NCBI GenBank assembly: GCA_964371835.1
Contig: CAYJOP010000041.1
Coordinates: 1-17,299 of the forward strand
DNA length: 17,299 nucleotides
Direction: 5' to 3'
DNA from: CAYJAD01 sp964371835
GTDB lineage: Bacteria; Desulfobacterota; Desulfovibrionia; Desulfovibrionales; Desulfovibrionaceae
The position numbers were made by a program, and so were the translations under genes. A model generated the notes under the pieces. It searched no databases. It had not been told where the DNA came from and worked only from the letters and a program-made list of their open reading frames with translations. Below, piece by piece: positions 1-6,676 of the stretch. The stretch's first letter is position 1, and each line of letters starts with the position of its first letter.

Positions 1-1425
1 AAGTATAACAAATACTAAGGTGTAGCTTATGAAGTGAAAGTTTTTATGTACCGTTTTTAATAGAAAATCTAGCAAAGAAAATTTAATGGTAACAAAAATT
101 GCACAGCCTGAAGCTAAGAGTGTCCAAACAAATTCCGCACCAAAACGTGTGGCTGGGTACATATAAAACCAATAGACAATGGAGGTAATGCTAAAGGCAA
201 ATATGAATAATGATTTAGCTTTTAGACCATTTTTGCAAAAAATAATGGCCCATAATAATAATGCTGAAAACAAGGGGAGGATAAACATCTTCCAATTTCT
301 TGAGTCGTTAATAAAAGCATCAAACCAGCTTGGAAACCAATAAAAAATGCCACTTTGCAAGGCTTCTAAGTATCCTGAACGAGGCCATCTTGCCCACCCC
401 ATTACAGCTAATCTGTTACCATTAACGTGCTCTGGCAACATAATCCAATCAACAGGAAGGGCAAAGAGCGTAGTTGGAAAAATAGGATAACCTGAAACAA
501 TGGCATTTCTTGTACACCAAGCCATGCCTAGAAGTGTGGGAATAAAAAATATCTTAACAAGAGATTTAAAGCTAAAATTCCCATGGTAATAAAGGTAAAA
601 GCAAAGTAAAATTCCTAATAAAAGTGGTATAATAATTAAGGGTTTAATGGAAAATCCAAGGGCTAGAAAAGCTATAATGAGTGCAATGGGGCTGTAGACT
701 TGTTGATCATTTGATAAAGCAATTTTTAGAATTTCATACATCACAAGAATTGCGAAGAAAAGTGAGACATTATCTATATAAAGCGAGGGTTCTAAGTGAA
801 GATAAAAATAACATAGCGGTGTTATGCAGGCAAAAAATACTTTTTGCCAAAAAAATTGAACTGTTAAAATGTGAGAAATTGTCCAGCCAGTGGTAGCAAT
901 GGTAAAAATTGCGGACATAAATATGGGTATATAGCCTAAATCTAAAGGTACTAGAGCGGCCAAAGAGTACCAAAGTGAGGTGTTTGCAAGCCTTGAGTGC
1001 AAATTGCCTAAACCTAAAACGCTTGGATAATCCATGCTCCACGAAACAGCTTGCAAATGGTATAAGCCAGTGTCGGTAAAGTTATCTAAGCGTGACACCG
1101 AGGCATGTACTAGAGCAAAAAATATAATGACAAATATTAAGCTAGCTTGAATATAACATTGCCTTGGATTGTTTGCAAAATATCGCTTGAGGTTGGCCAT
1201 GCTGTGTGGAGTGCCAAGTAAACTTGGTAAAAAGCAAATTAGTCCAGCGTAGCTTTGTAATGGGAAGAAAATATTAATAAAAAATGACAATAAGCCAATG
1301 GGTAGCATGCCCATCCACATGGCCGTGAAGATGTTTTTTTCTTCAATATTAAGTAATTGAAATATAAAATAGCCAGCAGTTACAAGCAAAAAGAATGCAA
1401 GAAATAAGAGAAAAATATGTTCCAT
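1..1425 (-). CDS. Large multi-spanning membrane protein, LIC_10190-like; partial, 3' end outside window
   Basis: This reading frame is open for 475 codons from an ATG at 1425 down to base 1 with no stop, so the C-terminus lies beyond the window. I translated the whole frame. It is very hydrophobic, with many predicted membrane helices separated by short loops and an N-terminal helix (residues 4-20). About 110-145 residues in there is a soluble loop containing DTGLYHLQAVSW, then DYPSVLGLGNLHSRLANTS. To my recollection this resembles the signature of the LIC_10190 family of uncharacterised membrane proteins, which look like GT-C-type glycosyltransferases or polysaccharide-processing proteins. 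It starts 21 bp after the stop of the glycosyltransferase gene, so the two are probably cotranscribed and act on the same lipid-linked sugar or surface glycan. The Shine-Dalgarno sequence is weak (AGGC upstream of the ATG). That the gene is real is clear; the family name is moderately sure and the function is unknown. Confidence 0.72.
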   Translation of the reverse strand, partial: MEHIFLLFLAFFLLVTAGYFIFQLLNIEEKNIFTAMWMGMLPIGLLSFFINIFFPLQSYAGLICFLPSLLGTPHSMANLKRYFANNPRQCYIQASLIFVIIFFALVHASVSRLDNFTDTGLYHLQAVSWSMDYPSVLGLGNLHSRLANTSLWYSLAALVPLDLGYIPIFMSAIFTIATTGWTISHILTVQFFWQKVFFACITPLCYFYLHLEPSLYIDNVSLFFAILVMYEILKIALSNDQQVYSPIALIIAFLALGFSIKPLIIIPLLLGILLCFYLYYHGNFSFKSLVKIFFIPTLLGMAWCTRNAIVSGYPIFPTTLFALPVDWIMLPEHVNGNRLAVMGWARWPRSGYLEALQSGIFYWFPSWFDAFINDSRNWKMFILPLFSALLLWAIIFCKNGLKAKSLFIFAFSITSIVYWFYMYPATRFGAEFVWTLLASGCAIFVTIKFSLLDFLLKTVHKNFHFISYTLVFVIL

Positions 1426-1446
1426 GTTTGGCCTAAAAAAATTTTA

Positions 1447-2556
1447 CTAAAAAACAAAATATTTTCGTAAAGCAAAATTACCTATGAAACCTACAAGTAT
1501 GCCCATAAATTTACTGGTTAAAACTCCAAACTCTAAGTTGTAAAATAATGAAGTAACCCCTAGATCAACACCTGCCATTATGCATATTGTTAAGAGATAA
1601 GCTAGCATTTCACCCTTGGCAGACCAGCGTGCTTTGTGTCTGAATAGTATTGCTATACACAACAAATAATTTACAAAAGCTGCAATTAGAAATGCGCTCA
1701 ATGTGGCAAGTGTAAATGGAAAATCAAGCGCTAAAAAAAGTCCAAAAGTAAGTAAATTTGCCATGGCTGCCAAAAAACCAATGAATGTATAAAGAAGAAT
1801 TTGCATAGGCAAAGGTGCACAGTGAGAGCTATAGTGTAAGATGCAATACAAAGCGCGCACACCGTCACGCCAGCCAATTTTTTTGCCCTCTTCGTAAGTG
1901 CGTGGATTATAGCTAATGGCACATTCATAAATCCTTGCATTACTTTGAGCTGTGAGTGCTGTAACTTCTGGTTCAAAACCAAAACGGTTTTCCTTAAGCT
2001 TTGGAGCAATCTCTTGTATGGTTTCACGGCGGAAAAGCTTATAGCATGTTTCCATGTCGCTGATATCTAAATTGGTGAACATATTAGATATAAAGGTTAA
2101 GGCTTTGTTCATCCAAGTATGCCAAAAGTAGAGAACTTTGCGAGTTTCTTGGCGCAAATAGCGAGATCCATAAACCACATCAGCCTTGTTTTCTACAATT
2201 GGCTTCATTAGTGTAAGGTAATCTAATGGGTTATATTCTTCATCAGCATCTTGTATGCCGACCATGTCGCCTTTTGCATTGATTAAACCAGTACGCAATG
2301 CTGCGCCCTTGCCTTGATTTTTGTCATGTTTGTATAGGGAGATGAGTTCAGGAAAACTTTTTTGTAAAGAAAGTGCCACTTCATAACTTTTGTCAGTTGA
2401 GCAATCATCAACAATAATAAGTTCTAAAGAAAATTCTTTAAATTCTTCTTGCTGTTGAAGCAGCATACAACGCTCAACACAATTTTTAAGTGTGTTTTCT
2501 TCATTAAAGCAAGGTATTATAAGTGAAAGTGTTTTTAAGTTTGTATTGTTTTGCAT
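1447..2556 (-). CDS. Family 2 glycosyltransferase fused to a GtrA-like membrane domain
   Basis: The 369-aa product is a two-domain protein. Residues 10-235 are a GT-A fold family 2 glycosyltransferase of the polyprenyl-phosphate sugar synthase type (DPM1/GtrB-like). It has SLIIPCFNEENTL near the N-terminus, VDDCSTD at 49-55, the metal-binding DADEEY at 103-108, a VYGSRY motif and FGFEPEVTA. Residues about 250-369 hold four hydrophobic helices typical of GtrA, a membrane domain proposed to move polyprenyl-phosphate-linked sugars across the membrane. The fusion puts sugar transfer onto the lipid carrier and its translocation in one polypeptide at the inner membrane. I chose the ATG at 2556; an in-frame TTG at 2565 would add three residues, and neither has a strong Shine-Dalgarno sequence. 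It lies about 95 bp after uvrB and 21 bp before the membrane protein at 1-1425. The sugar donated cannot be read from the sequence. Confidence 0.88.
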   Translation of the reverse strand: MQNNTNLKTLSLIIPCFNEENTLKNCVERCMLLQQQEEFKEFSLELIIVDDCSTDKSYEVALSLQKSFPELISLYKHDKNQGKGAALRTGLINAKGDMVGIQDADEEYNPLDYLTLMKPIVENKADVVYGSRYLRQETRKVLYFWHTWMNKALTFISNMFTNLDISDMETCYKLFRRETIQEIAPKLKENRFGFEPEVTALTAQSNARIYECAISYNPRTYEEGKKIGWRDGVRALYCILHYSSHCAPLPMQILLYTFIGFLAAMANLLTFGLFLALDFPFTLATLSAFLIAAFVNYLLCIAILFRHKARWSAKGEMLAYLLTICIMAGVDLGVTSLFYNLEFGVLTSKFMGILVGFIGNFALRKYFVF

Positions 2557-2652
2557 CGTTTGCAATTATCATTTTTACATGGTGAAGGCAAATGCTTTTA
2601 AAGTGCAGTTTTGGCCAAAAAAGTGAATTTTATAAATAACACAAGTTGTGCA

Positions 2653-4674
2653 TTAAGAGTTTAATAAAGCCTCACGCATGGCTTTTATTTTATCACGCAA
2701 GGTGGCAGCTTTTTCAAATTCAAGTTGTCTGGCTGCATCACGCATTTCTTTTTCCCAAGTTTGAATTTGTTTGCCCATGTCTTCACTAGACATAAATTGC
2801 ATATTGGTGGCCTCGGTTTGAGTAGCGCCCCTTTTGCCACGTTTATTGTTGGCTGAATCTTGGTAAAGCTCTTTGAAATGAGTATCAAGAGCCTTATTAA
2901 TGGTTGTGGGTGTAATATTATTTTCTATGTTCCAAGTTTCTTGCAGACCACGGCGACGTGTGGTTTCTCCCATGGCAGCCTGCATGGATGCGGTTATTTT
3001 ATCGGCATAAAGTAGCACTTGCCCACCCTCATTTCTAGCGGCTCGCCCAAAGGTCTGAATGAGCGAGCCTTCAGAGCGTAAAAAACCTTCTTTGTCAGCA
3101 TCAAGTATTGCAACTAGCGATACTTCTGGCAAATCAAGCCCTTCACGCAATAGGTTAATGCCCACAAGCACGTCAAATTCGCCAGCTCGCAAATCATGCA
3201 AAATTGCCATGCGCTCAAGTGTATCAATGTCTGAGTGTAAGTAACGTGCCACCACACCCATATTATTGCAATATTCTGTCAAATCTTCAGCCATGCGCTT
3301 GGTCAGTGTGGTTACAAGCACACGCTCCTTCTTAGCCACACGTTTTTTGCACTCACCAAGTAAATCCTCCATTTGCCCTTTAGTTGGGCGCACTTCCACC
3401 AAGGGGTCAAGTAGTCCTGTTGGGCGTATAATTTGCTCAGTGACAAGCCCTTGAGATTGGGCCATTTCATAGCGACCTGGAGTTGCAGAAACATAGACAG
3501 TTTGCCCAATAAATTCTTGAAATTCATCAAACTGTAAGGGCCTATTGTCAAGGGCAGAAGGCAATCTAAAGCCAAAGTCCACCAATGTTTGTTTGCGAGA
3601 GCGGTCACCCTTATACATGCCACCCACTTGCGGAATGGAAATATGCGACTCATCCACGAAAAATAAAAAATCTTTGGGAAAATAATCAAGCAAGCAATAT
3701 GGCGGCTCGCCTTCTTTGCGACCATCAAGGTGGCGGCTATAATTTTCCACCCCGTTGCAATAGCCTAGTTCTTCAAGCATTTCTAAATCAAGTTGAGTGC
3801 GTTGTTCTAGGCGTTGAGCTTCAACCAATTTATTGTTGGATTTAAAATATTGTAAGCGCTCAAGCAATTCTAAGCGAATGTCATGCATGGCCCTTTTAAT
3901 ATTTTCTTTTGCAGAAACATAGTGGCTTGCTGGGTAGATAATGGTTTTATGCACAGGCGCTAAGATGTCGCCCGTGAGGGGGTCAATTTCGTTTATATTT
4001 TCAATATCATCGCCAAAAAATTCAATGCGCAGGGCCATTTCATGGTGATAGGCTGGGATAATTTCCAAAACATCACCACGCACACGAAAAGTACCACGGT
4101 GGAAGTCGTAATCATTGCGTTCATATTGCACTTCAACTAGGCAAGAAATTAAACTGTCCATGGAGATGTGCTGACCAATTTCCACAGGAATGACCATTTT
4201 GGAATAATATTCAGGTGAACCAAGGCCATAGATGCAAGAAACTGACGCCACAATTATAACATCACGACGTGTGAGCAGTGCATGTGTTGCGCCGTGGCGC
4301 AATTTGTCAATGTTATCATTAATGGATGAATCTTTTTCAATATAGGTGTCAGATGATGGCACATAGGCCTCAGGCTGATAATAATCATAATAACTTACAA
4401 AATACTCCACGGCGTTATGAGGAAAAAGCGCCTTGAACTCATTATAGAGTTGCGCCGCAAGGGTTTTGTTGGGCGCAAGAATTAGGGCAGGGCGCTCGCA
4501 TCTTTCAATGACATTGGCCACGGTAAAGGTCTTGCCAGAGCCAGTAACGCCGAGTAGTATTTGGTCTTTCACACCAATATTAATATTTTCCACAAGTTGG
4601 TTTATGGCTTGTGGCTGGTCGCCAGTTGGCGTATACTCTGTTTGCAATGAAAATAATTTTGTATTGGACATCAT
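2653..4674 (-). CDS. uvrB: Excinuclease ABC subunit B (UvrB)
   Basis: UvrB is the damage-verifying helicase of nucleotide excision repair. It is loaded by UvrA, opens the DNA around a lesion and recruits UvrC for incision. The 673-aa product has the usual family length and complete architecture: Walker A GVTGSGKT at residues 42-49, the damage-clamping beta-hairpin region starting at YYDYYQPEAYVPSSDTYIEKD (about 95-115), the DESH Walker B box near residue 340, the helicase motif QTFGRAARN, and a C-terminal UVR domain (about 635-670) that contacts UvrC. Two adjacent ATGs (4674 and 4671) could start it; the difference is one residue and the upstream Shine-Dalgarno sequence is poor. Only 25 bp separate it from the divergent gene at 4700, so at least one promoter must lie inside a neighbouring coding region. 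I see no obvious LexA box. Confidence 0.97.
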   Translation of the reverse strand: MMSNTKLFSLQTEYTPTGDQPQAINQLVENINIGVKDQILLGVTGSGKTFTVANVIERCERPALILAPNKTLAAQLYNEFKALFPHNAVEYFVSYYDYYQPEAYVPSSDTYIEKDSSINDNIDKLRHGATHALLTRRDVIIVASVSCIYGLGSPEYYSKMVIPVEIGQHISMDSLISCLVEVQYERNDYDFHRGTFRVRGDVLEIIPAYHHEMALRIEFFGDDIENINEIDPLTGDILAPVHKTIIYPASHYVSAKENIKRAMHDIRLELLERLQYFKSNNKLVEAQRLEQRTQLDLEMLEELGYCNGVENYSRHLDGRKEGEPPYCLLDYFPKDFLFFVDESHISIPQVGGMYKGDRSRKQTLVDFGFRLPSALDNRPLQFDEFQEFIGQTVYVSATPGRYEMAQSQGLVTEQIIRPTGLLDPLVEVRPTKGQMEDLLGECKKRVAKKERVLVTTLTKRMAEDLTEYCNNMGVVARYLHSDIDTLERMAILHDLRAGEFDVLVGINLLREGLDLPEVSLVAILDADKEGFLRSEGSLIQTFGRAARNEGGQVLLYADKITASMQAAMGETTRRRGLQETWNIENNITPTTINKALDTHFKELYQDSANNKRGKRGATQTEATNMQFMSSEDMGKQIQTWEKEMRDAARQLEFEKAATLRDKIKAMREALLNS

Positions 4675-4699
4675 TTTACCATATAATTTAGGAGCTCTT

Positions 4700-5191
4700 A
4701 TGGAATATAGAATTATTGCAGCTTCACCCGGTGTGGAGCTTGAGCGTGTTTATCTTATACAAATAATGCTTAAAAGCTTCAAGGGGCGACGTGACGTTAT
4801 TGTATATCTTTTTCGAACAGATACTAATGAAAAAGAACTTGAAACATTACGCCAATATGAAGACCTTGTGGCAAAACCTGACAGCACAACGCCTGAGGGT
4901 GCAAGTGCCGAGGATGCAATTTTAAGCGTGCTTGAAGCTTTTACAGCAGAAGAGGGAAATGTGCTACTTGAATATTTGGAAAAAAAATATAATGAGCATA
5001 TTAAAGAGGTGGTGGTTAGCCCGTTGGAATTACCGATTCCGTTGGGTATGGTGCCATTTTCTGCTATCCCTGAGGGTAAGAGTATGGGATTTATACGTTT
5101 TGAAACTGTACCTGATTATGATGTTCCCTTTAAAGTACATGGATTTTATGACTTAGACGCACATGATGCCTTACTTGCCGAAGGCGAGTAA
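4700..5191 (+). CDS. Conserved-looking hypothetical protein, 163 aa
   Basis: I do not recognise this family. The ATG at 4700 is preceded by a good Shine-Dalgarno sequence (AGGAG, 4690-4694). The frame stays open further upstream to 4466, but that part is antisense to uvrB and is not needed. The product is acidic and soluble, with no signal peptide or membrane segment. It starts MEYRIIAASPGVELERVYL, has an acidic helical middle (about residues 50-110, rich in Glu), and a C-terminal part with beta-strand-like segments (PLELPIPLGMVPF, GFIRFETVPDYDVPFKV). Its divergence from uvrB is suggestive, but a repair role is not shown. The last ten residues (AHDALLAEGE) and the stop codon are encoded by the left arm and loop of a hairpin repeated at 5337, so the native C-terminus may have been altered by repeat insertion. 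Confidence 0.8.
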   Translation: MEYRIIAASPGVELERVYLIQIMLKSFKGRRDVIVYLFRTDTNEKELETLRQYEDLVAKPDSTTPEGASAEDAILSVLEAFTAEEGNVLLEYLEKKYNEHIKEVVVSPLELPIPLGMVPFSAIPEGKSMGFIRFETVPDYDVPFKVHGFYDLDAHDALLAEGE

Positions 5192-5545
5192 GGCATCATG
5201 TGCGAATCAAAAATCAACAATAGTAGTGGCTTTGCCACTGCGTTAAGTAGTTGATTTTTGTGCCTTACTGCCAAGGTAGCGTGGTACCTTAGGCGGCACA
5301 AACGCCCAAAGGGCGTTTGTAAGTATAATAATTGTCGCACATGATGCCTTACTTGCCGAAGGCGAGTAAGGCATCATGTGCGAATCAAAANNNNNNNNNN
5401 NNNNNNNNNNNNNNNNNNNNNNNNNNNNNNNNNNNNNNNNNNNNNNNNNNNNNNNNNNNNNNNNNNNNNNNNNNNNNNNNNNNNNNNNNNTGCCTTACTG
5501 CCAAGGTAGCGTGGTACCTTAGGCGGCACAAACGCCCAAAGGGCG
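5158..5545 (+). repeat. Tandem 178-bp four-hairpin repeat unit, two copies, second interrupted by the gap
   Basis: Sequence beginning at 5158 recurs at 5336 (offset 178 bp). Copy 1 holds four hairpins in a row. H1 (5159-5203) has 21-bp arms with one mismatch around a GAA loop. H2 (about 5210-5259) has AAAATCAAC/GTTGATTTT arms enclosing AGTGGC-ttt-GCCACT. H3 (5260-5299) is GTGCC/GGCAC enclosing GCCAAGGTA/TACCTTAGGC. H4 (5298-5320) is a perfect ACAAACGCCC-aaa-GGGCGTTTGT. Copy 2 has H1 (5337-5381), then the Ns, then H3 and the left part of H4 from 5491 to 5545, where the copies diverge. The left arms of H1 and H3 share TGCCTTACT followed by GCC, so they look related. No T-run follows the hairpins, so none is a classic terminator. 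Confidence 0.9.
5391..5490. other. Assembly gap, 100 Ns
   Basis: Exactly 100 undetermined bases. They begin where copy 2 of the 178-bp repeat would enter hairpin H2 and end where H3 begins. By comparison with copy 1 the missing piece would be 48 bases (equivalent of 5213-5260). The 100 Ns are therefore probably a default gap size, or further repeat copies are missing. Confidence 0.98.
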
Positions 5546-5587
5546 GCGAAGCCGTTTGCTTAAGGTGAGCAGCGAACCTTACGCAAA
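5541..5587 (-). repeat. Dispersed hairpin repeat, copy R0 (inverted relative to R1)
   Basis: The reverse complement of this block matches 5814-5861 over almost its whole length, including a CGGC-ttc-GCCG mini-hairpin beside the main stem. The main stem is TTTGCTTAAGG (5555-5565) with CCTTACGCAAA (5577-5587) around an 11-base loop, with one internal mismatch. It directly abuts the tandem hairpin unit. Confidence 0.8.
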
Positions 5588-5600
5588 TGAACAGCAAAGC

Positions 5601-5672
5601 ATCCATATCTTTACTTTCTTACCTTTCTCATTAATGCTTTGCCTTTGAAAAAGATAGAATAGTTTCTTATTC
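5601..5672 (+). repeat. Left arm of a widely spaced imperfect inverted repeat
   Basis: This stretch matches the reverse complement of 6325-6395. By eye the identity is about 75-80 percent over 70 bp, and a run reading CTTTGAAAAAGATAGAAT is the same in both arms. The arms lie about 650 bp apart and enclose most of the repeat-rich gene-free region, like terminal inverted repeats of a small non-coding mobile element. No transposase frame lies between them and no target duplication is evident. Confidence 0.75.
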
Positions 5673-5744
5673 ATTTTGGCCTGCTCTCGTTTGGGCGGCC
5701 TAACGGCCTTTTCATAACTTTTGTCCGATAATGCGATATTTACC

Positions 5745-5914
5745 TTTTTCCCTGTGCCTTCGTCATAAAATTTTTTCCTTATACGCACGGCCTTGAGGCC
5801 GCGTTGCTCTCTATTTACGTAAGGCTCGCAAGCTCACCTAACGTAAACGGCTTCGCCGCCCGCTGGGTAGGGCTTACGCAGGAAAAAATTTTCTTCCTCG
5901 GCACAGGAAAAAAA
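5745..5914. repeat. Large imperfect palindrome centred on R1
   Basis: The arms are 5745-5778 and 5881-5914. They share a perfect 12-bp AAAATTTTTTCC/GGAAAAAATTTT pair and a CCTGTGCC/GGCACAGG pair flanked by T- and A-runs. They enclose a smaller CGGCC-ttga-GGCCG palindrome and the R1 hairpin. The whole block could extrude as a cruciform or fold as a long stem if transcribed. Confidence 0.7.
5814..5861 (+). repeat. Dispersed hairpin repeat, copy R1
   Basis: The stem is TTTACGTAAGG (5814-5824) with CCTAACGTAAA (5837-5847), loop CTCGCAAGCTCA, followed by the CGGC-ttc-GCCG mini-hairpin (5848-5858). Compared with R2 and R3, an A-T pair replaces a C-G pair in the stem, so pairing is kept while sequence differs. 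Confidence 0.85.
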
Positions 5915-5967
5915 TAAAATATACACACAATAGACAAAAAAGTGGCACTCGCATTTTTGCTCTTGCA

Positions 5968-6075
5968 TTGCGCTCTGTATCCGTAAGGCTCGCAAGCTCA
6001 CTTAACGGCTATGTTTCGCACCCTTCGGGCAGGGCTTTGCACTCACAAAAATGACTCCCGCCGGGGGTTTTAAAT
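5968..6075 (+). repeat. Dispersed hairpin repeat, copy R2, with terminator-like end
   Basis: CTCTGTATCCGTAAGG is followed by the same CTCGCAAGCTCA loop as R1 and CTTAACGGCTATG, with CCGTAAGG (5981-5988) pairing with CTTAACGG (6001-6008). The block continues through a GGGCAGGG motif to a small hairpin ACTCCC-gcc-GGGGGT followed by TTTAAATTT (6054-6075), which resembles a weak plus-strand terminator. A similar GACTCC hairpin ends the R3 block. Confidence 0.8.
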
Positions 6076-6197
6076 TTGCTTGAATGTAATTTAATTTTTC
6101 CGCCACTTATAGTATTCCAAATTCAATTGCTATAAATATTATTGTTTAGACATGTCTTTTCTAATTTATTAACACAAAATTTCATGTGCTGGGTGAC

Positions 6198-6292
6198 CGC
6201 TTGGGCTGCGCCGCAAGGCTAGGCCTTGCCCCATAGTAGATCGTTTGAGCAAAACGAAAACAGCTACGCAGGGATAGGCGTACAGCCAAGCG
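6198..6292. other. Cloverleaf-like multibranch structured element
   Basis: A closing stem, CGCTTGGGCTG (6198-6208) with CAGCCAAGCG (6283-6292), 10 bp with one bulged G, encloses three hairpins. These are GCAAGGC-tag-GCCTTGC (6213-6229), CGTTT-gagca-AAACG (6242-6256) and TACGC...GCGTA (6265-6282). It is not a tRNA: there is no T-loop GTTCRA, no CCA end, and the stem lengths are wrong. It does not match any RNA family I know. It could be a structured RNA on either strand or another palindromic repeat of this region. A G-rich run follows (6299-6323). Confidence 0.5.
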
Positions 6293-6324
6293 CAAAACGG
6301 GGGGAGGGGGATTGTAAAGGGGCA

Positions 6325-6395
6325 AAATAAGAAACAATTCTATCTTTTTCAAAGACGAAGCATTAGTGAAAAGCTAAAAATTAAAGGTATGGATT
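6325..6395 (-). repeat. Right arm of the widely spaced imperfect inverted repeat
   Basis: This is the reverse-complement partner of 5601-5672. It ends just before GCCACACCG at 6396. The remaining gene-free sequence from 6396 to 6531 shows no feature I can name. Confidence 0.75.
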
Positions 6396-6531
6396 GCCAC
6401 ACCGAATATCTGTAACACTGGCTTTGCTCGTGTAACATCTATACGGTTCGCAATTGTTACTTGAAAATAATTCTTGTAATTGATTGCCGCCCTGTGAACG
6501 ATAAATGTCAGCCTGTCAAAGGAAGTATATA

Positions 6532-6576
6532 ATGCATTTGTAGGATGGCAATTACATGCCTTTACTACAAATGCAT
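6532..6576. repeat. Perfect 12-bp inverted repeat with inner stem
   Basis: ATGCATTTGTAG (6532-6543) and CTACAAATGCAT (6565-6576) are exact reverse complements. They enclose an inner GGCA-attaca-TGCC stem. There is no adjacent T-run. It could be an operator, a hairpin in the 3' region of the TraT-like transcript, or the end of the repeat cluster. Confidence 0.8.
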
Positions 6577-6602
6577 ACGATTTATTTTTAGCCTTTTAAA
6601 AC

Positions 6603-6627
6603 AAAAAAGCCGCCCAAGGGTGGCTTT
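6603..6627 (-). terminator. Rho-independent terminator of the TraT-like gene pair
   Basis: Read on the minus strand, AAAGCCACCC-tt-GGGCGGCTTT (10 bp, one G-T pair) is followed by a T-run. It lies 50 bp beyond the stop at 6677 and is oriented to end transcription of the two lipoprotein genes. Confidence 0.88.
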
Positions 6628-6676
6628 GAGATTATTGATATGGTTAATTATGCAAAAGATTAAGGGTTAAGCTGCT

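Noticed and set aside
770..1042. 90-aa minus-strand reading frame
   Set aside because: It is out of frame with the 475-codon membrane-protein gene that fully covers it.
4466..4699. Upstream extension of the 163-aa gene
   Set aside because: It is antisense to the conserved uvrB Walker A region, and the ATG at 4700 has a good Shine-Dalgarno sequence.
5158..5545. Repeats as a CRISPR array
   Set aside because: There are only two long 178-bp units made of palindromes, without short regular repeats, spacers or cas genes.
5579..5788. 69-aa minus-strand reading frame
   Set aside because: It lies wholly in palindromic repeat sequence, partly in the 5601-5672 inverted-repeat arm, and has no good ribosome binding site or family resemblance.
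6198..6292. tRNA gene
   Set aside because: It has a cloverleaf outline, but no T-loop, no anticodon arm of correct size and no acceptor end.
6299..6323. G-quadruplex motif
   Set aside because: It has only three separated G-runs; a canonical four-run motif is not met.
5192..6676. Insertion sequence with a transposase
   Set aside because: No frame of transposase length or motif exists on either strand within the stretch.
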